A stretch of DNA of 64,000 bases, taken from assembly GCF_035582795.1 (NCBI RefSeq), contig NC_134366.1, forward strand, positions 110,634,756 through 110,698,755. The letters run 5' to 3'. The stretch is from Mycteria americana. Taxonomy: Eukaryota > Chordata > Aves > Ciconiiformes > Ciconiidae. The translations under genes were made by a program, and so were the position numbers. Below the pieces are notes generated by a model that saw only the letters and a list, made by a program, of their open reading frames with translations, was not told the origin of the DNA and did not search any database. The number at the start of each line of letters is the position of its first letter. Positions within the stretch are counted from its first letter, which is position 1. Shown here piece after piece: positions 33,981 through 44,690 of this stretch.

Positions 33981-34633
33981 ATTATTTTGGGAATGATCTC
34001 TACTTTAATTAATTAAGTGCAGTCTAAGAACTGTGGCATAATGTCATAACTTGGGGATTTCCTTGATTTTTGGAAGCCATAATAATAAACCACATTTTTC
34101 AGATCTCTGTTCCTTAACCAAAGTAAAAAAATATTCTTTCTCATTTGTAAGGTTTTTATGTGCAAGCAACGCATGGGCCAGCATTTTCTAAACCGGCTAG
34201 TTAAGCTACTAAGTAAGAGGTTGTGAAGGCTCATTCATGTCTTCTGCTGAAGGAAAGAAAACAGGATGGGTCAAACCAAGAAGTGAAATAAATCGGCAAC
34301 CCAAAATGGCTCTGTCAGAACTATTATGTCCACGAAGGCAGCAAATATTTGTAAAGCAGTACAAATAAGTATACCTACAGGGGACTTAACCAGCTCTCTA
34401 AGAGACATTAAAAAAAATCCACCATTGACACAAAGTACATAAATCTCAAGAGATACCAATGCAGCAAGGTTTTTTTTCCTTTCAGTATATCATTACTGTA
34501 AACAGAAAATTAAGCAACAAAAACAATTTCCAAATAATGTTCATAGTTCATTTTATACTTAAACATCCAGTAATGTCATGTTTCAGCGTTGAAACTCAAA
34601 ACATCCTTGGCTTCTGTCTTTGTCCTTAACCAC

Positions 34634-34795
34634 TCAATCATGTTTAGAAACTTCAAGGTCTTCTAAGAATTGCTTGAATAAAGGATGAAGTTTTAACCTT
34701 TCAGGTATCTTAAACAAAGCAGCAGATGTCCTTTTAGCTTCCTTCAAATGTAAAAGGAACTCTTTTTGCAACCTTTTTTCTTTTGAAAAACAGGC
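34634..34795 (-). CDS. Small protein-like frame, function unknown
   Basis: A minus-strand frame of about 53 codons before a TGA (34,636-34,634) reads like ordinary protein: charged, lysine- and leucine-rich, helix-prone (motifs EFLLHLKEAKRTSAALF and IPERLKLHPLFKQFLEDLE). Its A+T-rich codons match the local DNA. An in-frame TAA lies 6 bases upstream of the GTG at 34,828. A possible acceptor is tttcag just before cctgttttt near 34,796. No ATG precedes it. I do not recognise the sequence. It could be an alternative 3' exon, a nested gene's terminal exon, a decayed retrocopy, or chance. Confidence 0.2.
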   Translation of the reverse strand, partial: ACFSKEKRLQKEFLLHLKEAKRTSAALFKIPERLKLHPLFKQFLEDLEVSKHD

Positions 34796-34829
34796 TGAAA
34801 TTTCCTGCTTGTTATTTTTACCTCCCACA

Positions 34830-37800
34830 CCTTAGAGGGCTATGACAACAGCAACAAAAAGAAACAAAAGAAAAAACAACCACCAAAATAAATAGCTGAG
34901 CCATTCAGTTAGGGTGTTTAGGCAGTTGGTTTGGTTTGGTTTAGTTTCCCTTCAGTGTCCAATTAACCTCTGGGAAAAGGCCTTCTCTGTAAAAATTTCA
35001 GTTTCTCTTTTCCTGCTCTCAAGGTCAAAAATGAACACTATAGAGCCCAGTGTTACGGAAGCTATGCAATAAAAAATATACATACCGAAACTCCCACTGA
35101 TCATGGTAAACACGTACAGTGTTAATGTGCAGATTTTACAACTGCCTAACCAGCACACTAACCGATTTTCTTGTAGACTACTTTTTCTCTTTACTTGCTT
35201 GCCACCGTGCAGGCTTGACTTCTCAACTCCTACGCGTGAGCAAAAACCTCACTATGGCATATACAGCAATTACCTGTATGGGCAAGCAGCATTAGGAATG
35301 TATTTGGAGTATTTTAGCTAGCTCTTCCAGTGCAATTTAGCAGCTGGGTATGAGGATAGCCAGCCTGGACATTTCTTGGCAGTCCAGCTTCAAAGGCTAC
35401 TCTGGCTCTCAGTTTGGGAACAAGTGACATTGACGTTACACGGATGCACTTTTGCTGTTTTAACCCCTGCGGTGCAACTGGAAAGTGCATTTTTAGCACT
35501 TTAAATCAGAATCCTAATTTCAAGGGGTACCGGTCGTGCTTGGTCAAACCAGAGAATTCTGTTTCCTAGGCAGACATAGCATATAAGATAATATGAAAAA
35601 TAATATGAACGCTAATATGAGAAAATCAGGGGAAAAAACCCACAAGCTCTGCTCATAAGGTAAATGATCTGGATTTCTGAAATAGGTCTAGTCCCAGACA
35701 GTAACTGTTTTGTCAAAAAAAGCAAAAACCCCTTTTTGTCATTATTATCTCAGCAAGAGTTTTTGTTTTTCAAGAATATATACATTTAGATCCTGGTCTT
35801 ATAAACATTTATTTATCAAGAGTACTGCTTACTGCCATAGTTAGCCTCAATAGTCTCAAAGGGACTAAACATGGTAGCTTGCATTATGCATTGTGTTTGC
35901 ATAATCAGGCCCTTGGGATTAACAATTCTGAAAGTGGCTAGCCTTCCCTAACGTTTGATGTACATATATGCACTAAAGAGAACAGACACTTATAAGGGAT
36001 ACCTAAAATAAAACATCATGTTATTAAATGATCAAGCAGAAATTATATTCTTCTGCATACCTATCAAATACGAGTATGTGATTTCCTGTATTTATTAATT
36101 CTGATTTATGCACCCATTCAGTAAAAAGGAGCACCTGTTCTTTGCTCGAGGGCACGTCTCAACCCATTTGAAAAGCACAGCAGTTTTTAGGGGAAATGCT
36201 TGGGAATAACTAGAAATAGTAAGTTTCCCTAGTTCTTTTTGTTAGTTAAGATAACAGAAACTACCATTTCCAATGTGACAGTCATATCTGTATTTCATTT
36301 ATAAATTCAACTATGTTACAGTGTATACTCATATCTTTCCAGAGTAAATTACGGGAAATAACCATTTATCTTCATTGTAGACACTTTTGTATGTATAGTA
36401 GAAAACAAACCTCTATTCAATAACTGCACAGAGGCACCATTAAAATCAAATTTACAGTAAACAGAACCTGCAGCTGGGGTAAAACACTAACTGTTAGTAT
36501 TTTAATTATCAGCGAAGCTTTCGGAGGTCTAACATCTGCTCATAGCCAAATGACAGCAGCTGCTTGCGTACACTTAAAACGATGTGAATTTCTTCTACAA
36601 ATATTAAAATGAATTGTATTCATTGTGGCGATATTCTTATTAAGCTGTTTAAGTATATAGGGTATTTGGAACTTCTTTCTTGTGGCAAATTCCTAAAGGG
36701 CTGACCTCTTCAAAAGAATGAGAGGTGAAGACAGCAAAAATTCTTGAGTCTGTAAATTGAAAATGTTTAGAGACAGTACTAGAGGTCACCCTCTGCCAAG
36801 ACGTTGCTAGTAAATGCTAACAAAACATCAGCGGTACGTTCTGATCATTCTGCACTATAGTAACTTCAAGGACAGGACTTCTCAGCGTGCAAGTTGTCAG
36901 GAGTCTATGGGATGGGTTATATGAAAAGCTAACGCTCACCTAATAAGTAAAGCAATTAATGCACTACCTTATCAGAAAAAAAAAAAAACCTGCTTCAATA
37001 TCCAAAGCATCGGAGGGGATGAGTGTACTCTCTTTTGTGGACCTCACCAAAATCATACTGGAATGAGCCCTGACTCATATGATTAGAAGTAATAAACTTT
37101 CAGGAAGAAGGAGCTATGCTGGGCCAATATGAGATCAGTTAATTTTGCTAAAAAGGGTGAGCTTCATAACTTAATTTTGTAGCTTTTTACCTGGACGCTA
37201 ACATACAGTTGATGTTTTCCTTTTTGTCTCTCACCTGCTTGGGAATATAGGAGAGAAACCTGCAGGAGTGACATACATCTGGTCAAACGGTAGAGGCTGG
37301 TACAGCGAGAGGAAGGGAGCGTTACAACCAGTTTCAGAGGAAAACAAGTGAAGGGGGTTTCAGGGTTTTAACTTGTACAGGTTTTCAGTGGAGAAAGGTC
37401 TATTTCTTTGCTTTTACAGCATCAAATGTAAAGCCAGTGGCTAATAATATTTATATATTTTCGCAATAGATCTACAGCTGGAAAGGAGCACTATGATCAT
37501 TTAGTCTGAAAGCTGTAGGTCATGCCAACCTGTGTTTTGAAAAAACAACTGATTAGACGCTTCACCCTTACATGTGTAACCACAACATATGATCAACCAC
37601 CAGTACAGCCGTCCCCAAACTGGTACATTGCATGAGACAACGGTGAATTAATTACGAATGTGGTTCCCGAGCTTCTGACATCAGATTTTCCACCTCAAAA
37701 GTCACTCTCAGTGCAAGGGATCCAACTACTTCTGAGAAAGAGGGAATAGGGCTGGTTATAGGTGATCTACTTACAATGCAGAGGCCTTCCCCTCTGCTGG

Positions 37801-40469
37801 CCCCTCATTCCTCCCAAGGCACTGACAGCATCAAGGCTTATCATGCTTAAAATGCCAATCATTGGAAAAGATGCTGATTTTTCAGCTCAGAGTGTCACAG
37901 GCTTAGCAGTAATGCCAGGATTACTTAGGAAGCGTGAAGCAGGGTACATGCTGGTTCTGGGAGGTGGGATGGGAAGTAGAGGCTGGAGAGATGGGTAACT
38001 CTTTTATACACTTTCAAGGGTCGAGTTTGTGACAAAGTCTTCTTTTCATGATTCACCTCTGGTGAAGGATGGAAGCAGCATGTTTCCAGCATATCTTCAA
38101 AGGAAGAGCTGTTCATATAATTGACCCTTCTGCTGACAGAAATATATTTTCAGTGGTACTGATACAGTAGTACTTAAATGAGCTGTCTTCCACTTCCAGT
38201 GTTAGAAAGCACTAGGCTGTACGTAGATAAAACAAGACAGAAGACACGAAAGGTGGTGCTTTCTGAGCCATCGCTGAGCACTACCGATGCAGGAACTGCT
38301 AAGATGGTGTGCGTGCCATGGCTGTGCGGGAAGTGCAAAGTGAAGCATTGCACTGCAGCTCTGCCTAAGTGCTCCGAAGCTCCTTACTCGAGTTGCTTCC
38401 GCTCAGCTGCAAAGTTGTGCTTTCAAGATCTGAATAATTTTCGTACTACTCTGTCGACAAAACTACCTAAATTGTTGGTCAGCTAGAGGTAGAAATCAAC
38501 AGCTTTTAGATGGCATGCGGAGTTAATACTAAATTGGGAGGAAGTGTTAACATGACTACAAAGAAAAACAGGATGTAACCCAAGTAATACAAAAATAACG
38601 ATGCAAGATTCAACTTGTACTACTGCATGCTAGCACTTGTGGAGAAAGCAAATATGCAAAAATGGCATTCAATGAGAGAGAAGTCCCTTGAGAACTGTAA
38701 TGCTGAAGAAATTTAAAGAATGACAGTGTTCATCAAGTTACATGTGAGTTTTTGAAAATGTAAAACAGGAAAAGAAAACAGGCCAAAGCAATTTTTAATT
38801 GCACATTCAAAGGCATGTCTGCTGCACATTGTTCTGGTACAGATACAACCGAATTATCTCTTGACCTTGCTAGGGGAGAAATCTTGACTAAGGAATATTC
38901 AGAATAGTGAAACAAGAATGATTAGAAGGCTGACTTGCATGGGAATATTGAAGGTTTAACTGCACATATTCTGGCTACATGTTCTGCAAATGCTGAAGAG
39001 GGAGGAAATTTTTGTCCCTTTTGGATCTGATTTTGATGAAACACCAGAACATTCATGCCATGCTGCGGGAAGACGTTTGGACATGGTGAGCAATGGAAAG
39101 CCAATTCAGCTACCTCATCCACCTCCAGGTGCCAGGGTGATGAAGCTCCCAGATGGAATAAAATGACTGCACGGTAGTTAGAATATGATTTAACTCGATT
39201 CATCACCATTTGTACTGCAAATCCATACCATTTCCAAACAGTTCAGTGAAACATAGCATGTGATTCTGCAGTAACTACTTAGCTAACTTTTGTAAACAAC
39301 TCCATTCTGAACTAAAGTTCACCCAAGACCGTGGCGCCTTGAGTCTTAAAAAGCCAAAGAATTTGCTATGACTGTCAATCAGATGAAGCATGAATCCCCT
39401 TCAAATATGGACTAGTAAACAAACCCTGCCACTCTGTCAGGTCATTTCGTTAGCTCTTCTTATTTTTTCCTTCCCGAGACCCAATTCAGACTAGAAAAAG
39501 AGGGAATATTTTAAAACTTACTAGCGATCACATTTTTCTAATATATTTTAAATGCCACTTAGCTCTTACTTCTGATAGCAGTTGTTCACAGATTTATTAT
39601 ATATATCTGTCTACAACTGAAGCCAAATAATGCTTAAAAGCATGTTAATTAAATGATGCCAAGTGGTTTAAAAACACCATGGTTCCTAGTATACTTGTCT
39701 GTAGCATGATGCACTGTGCAGTGAATGCACTTCTTATTCTGTTACAGAGGACCTGCTACTACATTGTTAGTGGTATCATAAATGGACCCCAAGCACTTTT
39801 ACTGTTGCTGGAACTTAGTTCACATTTTTCAGTGCAGTGTACAAAATTTCAGAGGAAGTTATGATCATTTTTGTGAAAGCAGTAAAGCTTGTGATATGTG
39901 ACAAGACCGACACCGGATAACACCCCCACCAAAAAAACCCAGAAGCCTGGAGCTAGATACCTGGAAGATCTGATTTTCAAAAACACTGAGAAACTAACAG
40001 CTCCTGCTGACATTTATGCTAAAGGTTTCTTATTTCAGCTACCTTTTTTTTAAACACTTCTTACTCTTTTTCCAGCTACCATAGTTTAGTGAACTAACAG
40101 TTTCCTAACTTCTGGTACATAACAGACAAAACGTGCAGGAGGACTCAGTGGTCTGTCATTTCAAAGATGTGCAGATTAAAGAGCTTCTGAGCAGCCCATG
40201 GCATCACAGGTGGAAAGAGCTGCTCTGAGTCCCAGGTAGGGCTTACTTGGAGAATTCGTAGCTATATCTTTTGGTATATGTTCCAGTGCTCCAAACCCCA
40301 TTGAGGTTCACCATTTCTTTCAGTGTGTCTCCACGTACCCTTAAAACATTATTGAGGTGCTTCTACTGAAAAGGACTTTAAAGCTATTTGAATGATATAA
40401 TTTTCTTTATAAAAAGAAAATAAACATATTAAAATGTACACAGACAGAACAAAAATTATATCAGTGTCT
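34830..40469. other. Intron stretch, no gene seen
   Basis: AT-rich, with an A-run at about 36,977 and a possible repeat relic at 37.46 kb. The 102-codon cysteine-containing frame at 38,178-38,486 (+) and the frames near 39.0 kb have no recognised match. Confidence 0.5.
37464..37560. repeat. Ancient interspersed repeat relic (weak candidate)
   Basis: ctacagctggaaaggagcac...tatgatcatttagtctga...gtaggtcatgcc has the layout of an old amniote repeat with a 'gatcatctagtctgacc' core. Heavily decayed, low certainty. Confidence 0.3.
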
Positions 40470-42578
40470 AAATCAGTCCTGAAGGGCAAAGGAGTCCAGG
40501 AAGGCTGGACATTCTTCAAGAAGGAAATCTTAAAGGCGCAGGGGCAGGCCGTCCCCATGTGCCAAAAGATGAGCCATTGGGGAAGACCACTGGCCTGGCT
40601 GAACAAAGAGCTTTGTCTGGAACTCATAAAAAAAAGAGAGTTTATGACCTTTGGAAGAAGGGGCAGGCAACTCAGGAGAACTACAAGGATGTCATGAGGT
40701 TATGCAGGGAGAAAATTAGAAGGGCCAAAGCCCAACTAGAACTTAATCTGGCTACTGCTGTAAAAGACAATTAAAAATGTTTCTATAAATACATTAGCAA
40801 CAATAGGAGGGCTAAGGAGAATCTCCATCCTTTATTGGACACGGGGGGAAACATAATGACAAAGGATGAGGAAAAGGCTGAGGTACTTAATGCCTTCTTT
40901 GCCTCAGCCTTTACTAGTAAGACCAGGTGTTCTCTGGGTACCCAGTCCCCTGAGCTGGAAAACAGGGACAGGGAGCAGAATGAAGCCCCCATAATCCAAG
41001 GGAAAATGGTTAGCTACCTGCTACACCACTTAGACACACACAAGTCTATGGGGTTGGATGGGATCCACCCAAGGGTCCTGAGGGAGCTGACAGAAGTGCT
41101 CACCAAGCCACTTTCCATCATTTATCAGCAGTCCTGGCTACCCAGGGAGGTCCCAGTTGACTGAAGGTTAGCAAATGGGATGCCCATCTACAAGGGGAAG
41201 GAGGATCTGGGGAACTACAGACCTGTCAGTCTGACCTCGGTGCCAGGGAAGGTTATGGAGCAGATCATCTTGAGTGCCATCACGTGGCATGTACAGGACA
41301 ACCAGGCGATCAGGCCCAGTCAGCATGGGTTTATGAAAGGCAGGTCCTGCTTGACCAACCTGATCTCCTTCAATGACAAGGCAACCTGCTTAGTGCACAA
41401 GGGAAAGGCTGTGGATGTTGTCTCTCTTGACTGCAGTAAAGCCTTTGACACGGCTTCCCACAGCATTCTCCTGGAGAAACTGCCTGCTCATGGCTTGGCC
41501 GGGTGTACTCTTCGCTGGGTAAAGAACTGGCTGGATGGCCGGGCCCAAAGAGTGGTGGTGAATGGAGTTAAATCCAGTTGTTGGCCAGTCACAGGCAGTG
41601 TTCCCCAGGGACCAGTATTGGGGCCAGTTCTGTTTAATATCTTTATCAATGATCTGGACGAGGGGATCAAGTGCACCCTCAGTAAGTTTGCAGACCACAC
41701 CAAGTTGGGCAGGAGTGTTGATCTGCTTGAGGGGAGGAAGGCTCTGCAGGGGGACCTGGACAGGCTGGATCGATGGGCTGAGGCCAATTGTATGGGGTTC
41801 AACAAGGCCAAGTGCCGGGTCCTACACTTGGGTCACAACAACCCCATGCAATGCTACAGGGTTGGGGAAGAGGGGCTGGAAAGCTGCCCAGCAGAGAAGG
41901 ACCTGGGGATATTGGTAGACAGCTGGCTGAACATGAGCCAGCAGTGCCCAGGTGGCCAAGAAGGCCAATGGCATCCTGGCTTGTATCAGGAATAGTGTGG
42001 CCAGCAGGAGTAGGGAAGTGATCGTGCCCCTGTACTGGGCACTGGTGAGGCCACACCTCGAATCCTGTGTTCAGTTTTGGGCCCCTCACTACAAGAGGGA
42101 CATTGAGGTGCTGGAGCGTGTCCAGAGAAGGGCAACGAAGCTGGTGAAGGGTCTGGAGAACAAGTCTGATGAGGAGCAGCTGAGGGAACTGGGGTTGTTT
42201 AGCCTGGAGAAAAGGAGGCTGAGGGGAGACCTTATTGCTCTCTACAACTACCTGAAAGGAGGTTGTAGCGAGGTGGGTGTTGGTCTCTTCTCCCAAGTAA
42301 CAAGCAATAGGACAAGAAGAAATGGCCTCAAGTTGTGCCAGGGGCGGTTTAGATTGGATATTAGGAAAAATTTCTTCACCGAAAGGGTTGTCAAGCATTG
42401 GAACAGTCTGCCCAGGGAAGTGGTTGAGTCACCATCCCTGGAGGTATTTAAAAGACGTGTAGATGTGGTGCTTAGGGACATGGTTTAGTGGTGGACTTGG
42501 CAGTGCTAGGTTAACAGTTGGACTCGATGATCTTAAAGGTATTTTCCAACCTAAATGATTCTATGAATCTATGATTCT
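40470..42578 (+). mobile_element. CR1 LINE, 5'-truncated, defective
   Basis: The translated sequence matches the CR1 ORF2 layout from the endonuclease-RT linker to the C terminus. It contains the RT blocks [34 protein letters not shown] and [12 protein letters not shown], then FADH, and the C-terminal [19 protein letters not shown] and [20 protein letters not shown]. The 3' end carries the CR1 tail of ATGATTCTATGA-like repeats (42,556-42,578). The 5' half (ORF1, endonuclease) is missing, as is usual for incomplete target-primed reverse transcription. The left boundary is approximate. It lies in the ZNF407 intron in antisense orientation. Confidence 0.92.
40475..42488 (+). pseudogene. CR1 ORF2 reverse transcriptase remnant
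   Basis: The RT-bearing frame is broken by a frameshift near 40.63 kb, an in-frame TAA at 40,772-40,774, an in-frame TGA at 41,162-41,164 and another frameshift at about 41.94-42.00 kb. The catalytic FADD box reads FADH, with CAC at 41,696-41,698 in place of the second aspartate codon. The copy cannot encode active reverse transcriptase. The remaining protein similarity is high, so it is a moderately young fossil. Confidence 0.88.
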
Positions 42579-42580
42579 GA
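42556..42580 (+). repeat. CR1 3'-terminal short repeat
   Basis: About two and a half copies of an 8-9-base ATTCTATGA-like unit end the CR1 element. This tail is characteristic of CR1 and marks its 3' boundary. Confidence 0.85.
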
Positions 42581-43364
42581 AAGAACAAGCTAAAAAGTAG
42601 TCCAAAATTAATGTATTTCTTCTTCCACGTGTTATTTTTTAGGGTCTCTTTCACCATAGAGTGAATTTTATGCAAGATCTTTACGTCTGTGTGCCTAAAG
42701 CTAATTTCCTCAATGCAGAATTAGGAAGCAAAATAAAATTGGCCTGCTTTCCAGTAGTGCTAGGCACAAGCACATGCAAATGCAAACTGAACTGAACGCA
42801 TTTAAAATCTAATGGCATTTATCTGACCATGTTCCTCTAAACCTGTATCTTCTGAATTGCTCACAGTTAGTAATATATTTATCACGAAATAATACCATAA
42901 AATGAAAAAGCATTATTCTAACTTTTCAGGCAGAGAAGTGAAAAACAACAAAATGTGTTGCCGGGGTCACACAAGAATTCCCAGGTGTATTGAGTCCCAG
43001 CTTTATGTCTTAATCACGGCATTATCATTTCTTAGAAGAGCCTATTGTCAACTCCAAGAGTTGAGGTACTCCATTTACCCACAGTGAAGCACTAGTCACA
43101 TCACTGCAGTTTTCCTGATAATGCCCTGTCAATGAATCAACCCCATGTTCATGAACAGAGAGGAGTTCAGTGTCCATGTATCCTATAATGAGGCATGCTG
43201 GGCTGCAATCTCTGCTGAGATTGTCATAGGTGTCCACTGATACCATCTGCAATTACAGAATTTTATGAGATGGAAACTGGTTCATTATGAAAAACACTCA
43301 AGTCTACCAGCTCATTTCACAGATGTCAGATGGTAGACTTCCCGATTATCACGATTCTTGCAAG

Positions 43365-43500
43365 TGCATAAGAAGGGGCCTGTAGTTAGGCTTTTGGGAA
43401 TTAAGCATATAGCTAATGCTAAGCATAGGCTTAAAGGGCCCTAAGTTGGGCCCTCAGTTAGCCCCAGTCTATGACATATTCAAAACAGGGACTTAGACTC
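43365..43500. repeat. Ancient amniote repeat relic (weak candidate)
   Basis: aattaagcatatagctaatg...aagcataggcttaaagggcc resembles the 'cttaagcacatgcttaa' core of an old palindromic repeat family. Decayed. Confidence 0.25.
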
Positions 43501-44582
43501 TTTAATTTCTGCTTTACAAGGGCCAAACCAGCACTGCTTATTCCCAGATGAAGGCAGTCATAAAGTTAGCTAAAAATCACTTTTGCTCCCAGCCAAATAT
43601 ATCTCTCTCAGACTGATTTCAGCCTGATTCTAACTAAGCAAAATGACTGTATGAACACGTTCAAAAGTGCCAACTGAATACCATTTTGAATTGTCACCTA
43701 TTCAAATAAATGAATAAAACCATTCCTTTTAAAAGGCTAAAGTATGTTATGTATAACTACACATTTTTATAGTTTTTTAAAATAAGTTTTATCAAAAAAA
43801 TTCATTGTTACATTGAAAAAGAATGTGCAGTGTGGAAAATGTTGATAAACCTTTCTTCTCTGAGTAATGCCTCTCATACGTACATGTTTTTGCACTCTCA
43901 GACAGTGATATACAGACCTTCAAATCTGGTAACTATCAGCTTAAACAAACATCTTAATTTCAGACAATTCAGTCTATTTAAGAACACAGAAATGAAAACC
44001 TAGGCACTGAAAGTAGTACAGATTTCTTCTGTAGCCATCAAGAAATAAAGCACTGTTTGCTATAATATAGCCCCCTCCACCCCTTCCAAAATGACCCTCT
44101 TTCTGTTGGAGGTGAACCTTGCTGCATTTATTCATTCCCTTTTTAACAAGAGACCACAGAAAATCCAAGCTAACAGAGTGTTTAGCAAGAAGACCTAAAA
44201 TCCTAAATGCAGGCCATAGTGGTGCTCCAAGCTCTGGGTGAACTTTGATACTCTGCAGACCGAATGGTAGGTGCTGATGACAACATCTATCGTCCTAAAT
44301 ATTAGGAAACCTGCTTATCTGAGAGACTTCCTTTCTTCTCGTGCAACTACCTCAAGTGGCAGTGACAGACATGCTCAAACCATGGTCTCTGGCCTTTCAT
44401 ATGTTCCTTTCACAGACCAGTTTCCATAACAAAGATATACTCCCTCTTGGTCAATTTATCACAACCTCCCCGAACACTTCCCCTCCCACACGCGCACTTG
44501 GTATCCCCTCTGCCTCATCACAAAAAAACAGAACAAAAGCCCACCAACCATACAAAAATTATATTGTAGATTTGTAGATTAA

Positions 44583-44690
44583 TGGGCTGATTCTGGCATC
44601 TCAATTCAAATGGATTTACAACCACTGTGTTTAGCCCTGTGTGATTTCAAATAGAATTACTTCTGATGAATTTGAATGCAAATTCACAAA
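44583..44690. repeat. Ancient amniote repeat relic (candidate)
   Basis: tgggctgattctggcatctc...tggatttacaaccactgtgt...gaattacttctgatgaattt follows the order of an old, roughly palindromic amniote repeat ('gggctgattctgcctct ... ggatttacaccagtgt ... gagttactcctgattta'). Confidence 0.45.

Larger units (their letters stand above)
29266..34630. other. Intron stretch with few features
   Basis: Mostly AT-rich unique sequence. A GC-richer patch at about 29.68-30.02 kb and a short CpG-bearing insert at 33,212-33,250 stand out. Short repeats are listed separately. Confidence 0.5.

Noticed and set aside
38178..38486. 102-codon plus frame with several cysteines (CGKCKVKHC)
   Set aside because: Cysteine spacing fits no known finger or knottin, and there is no conserved context; probably chance.
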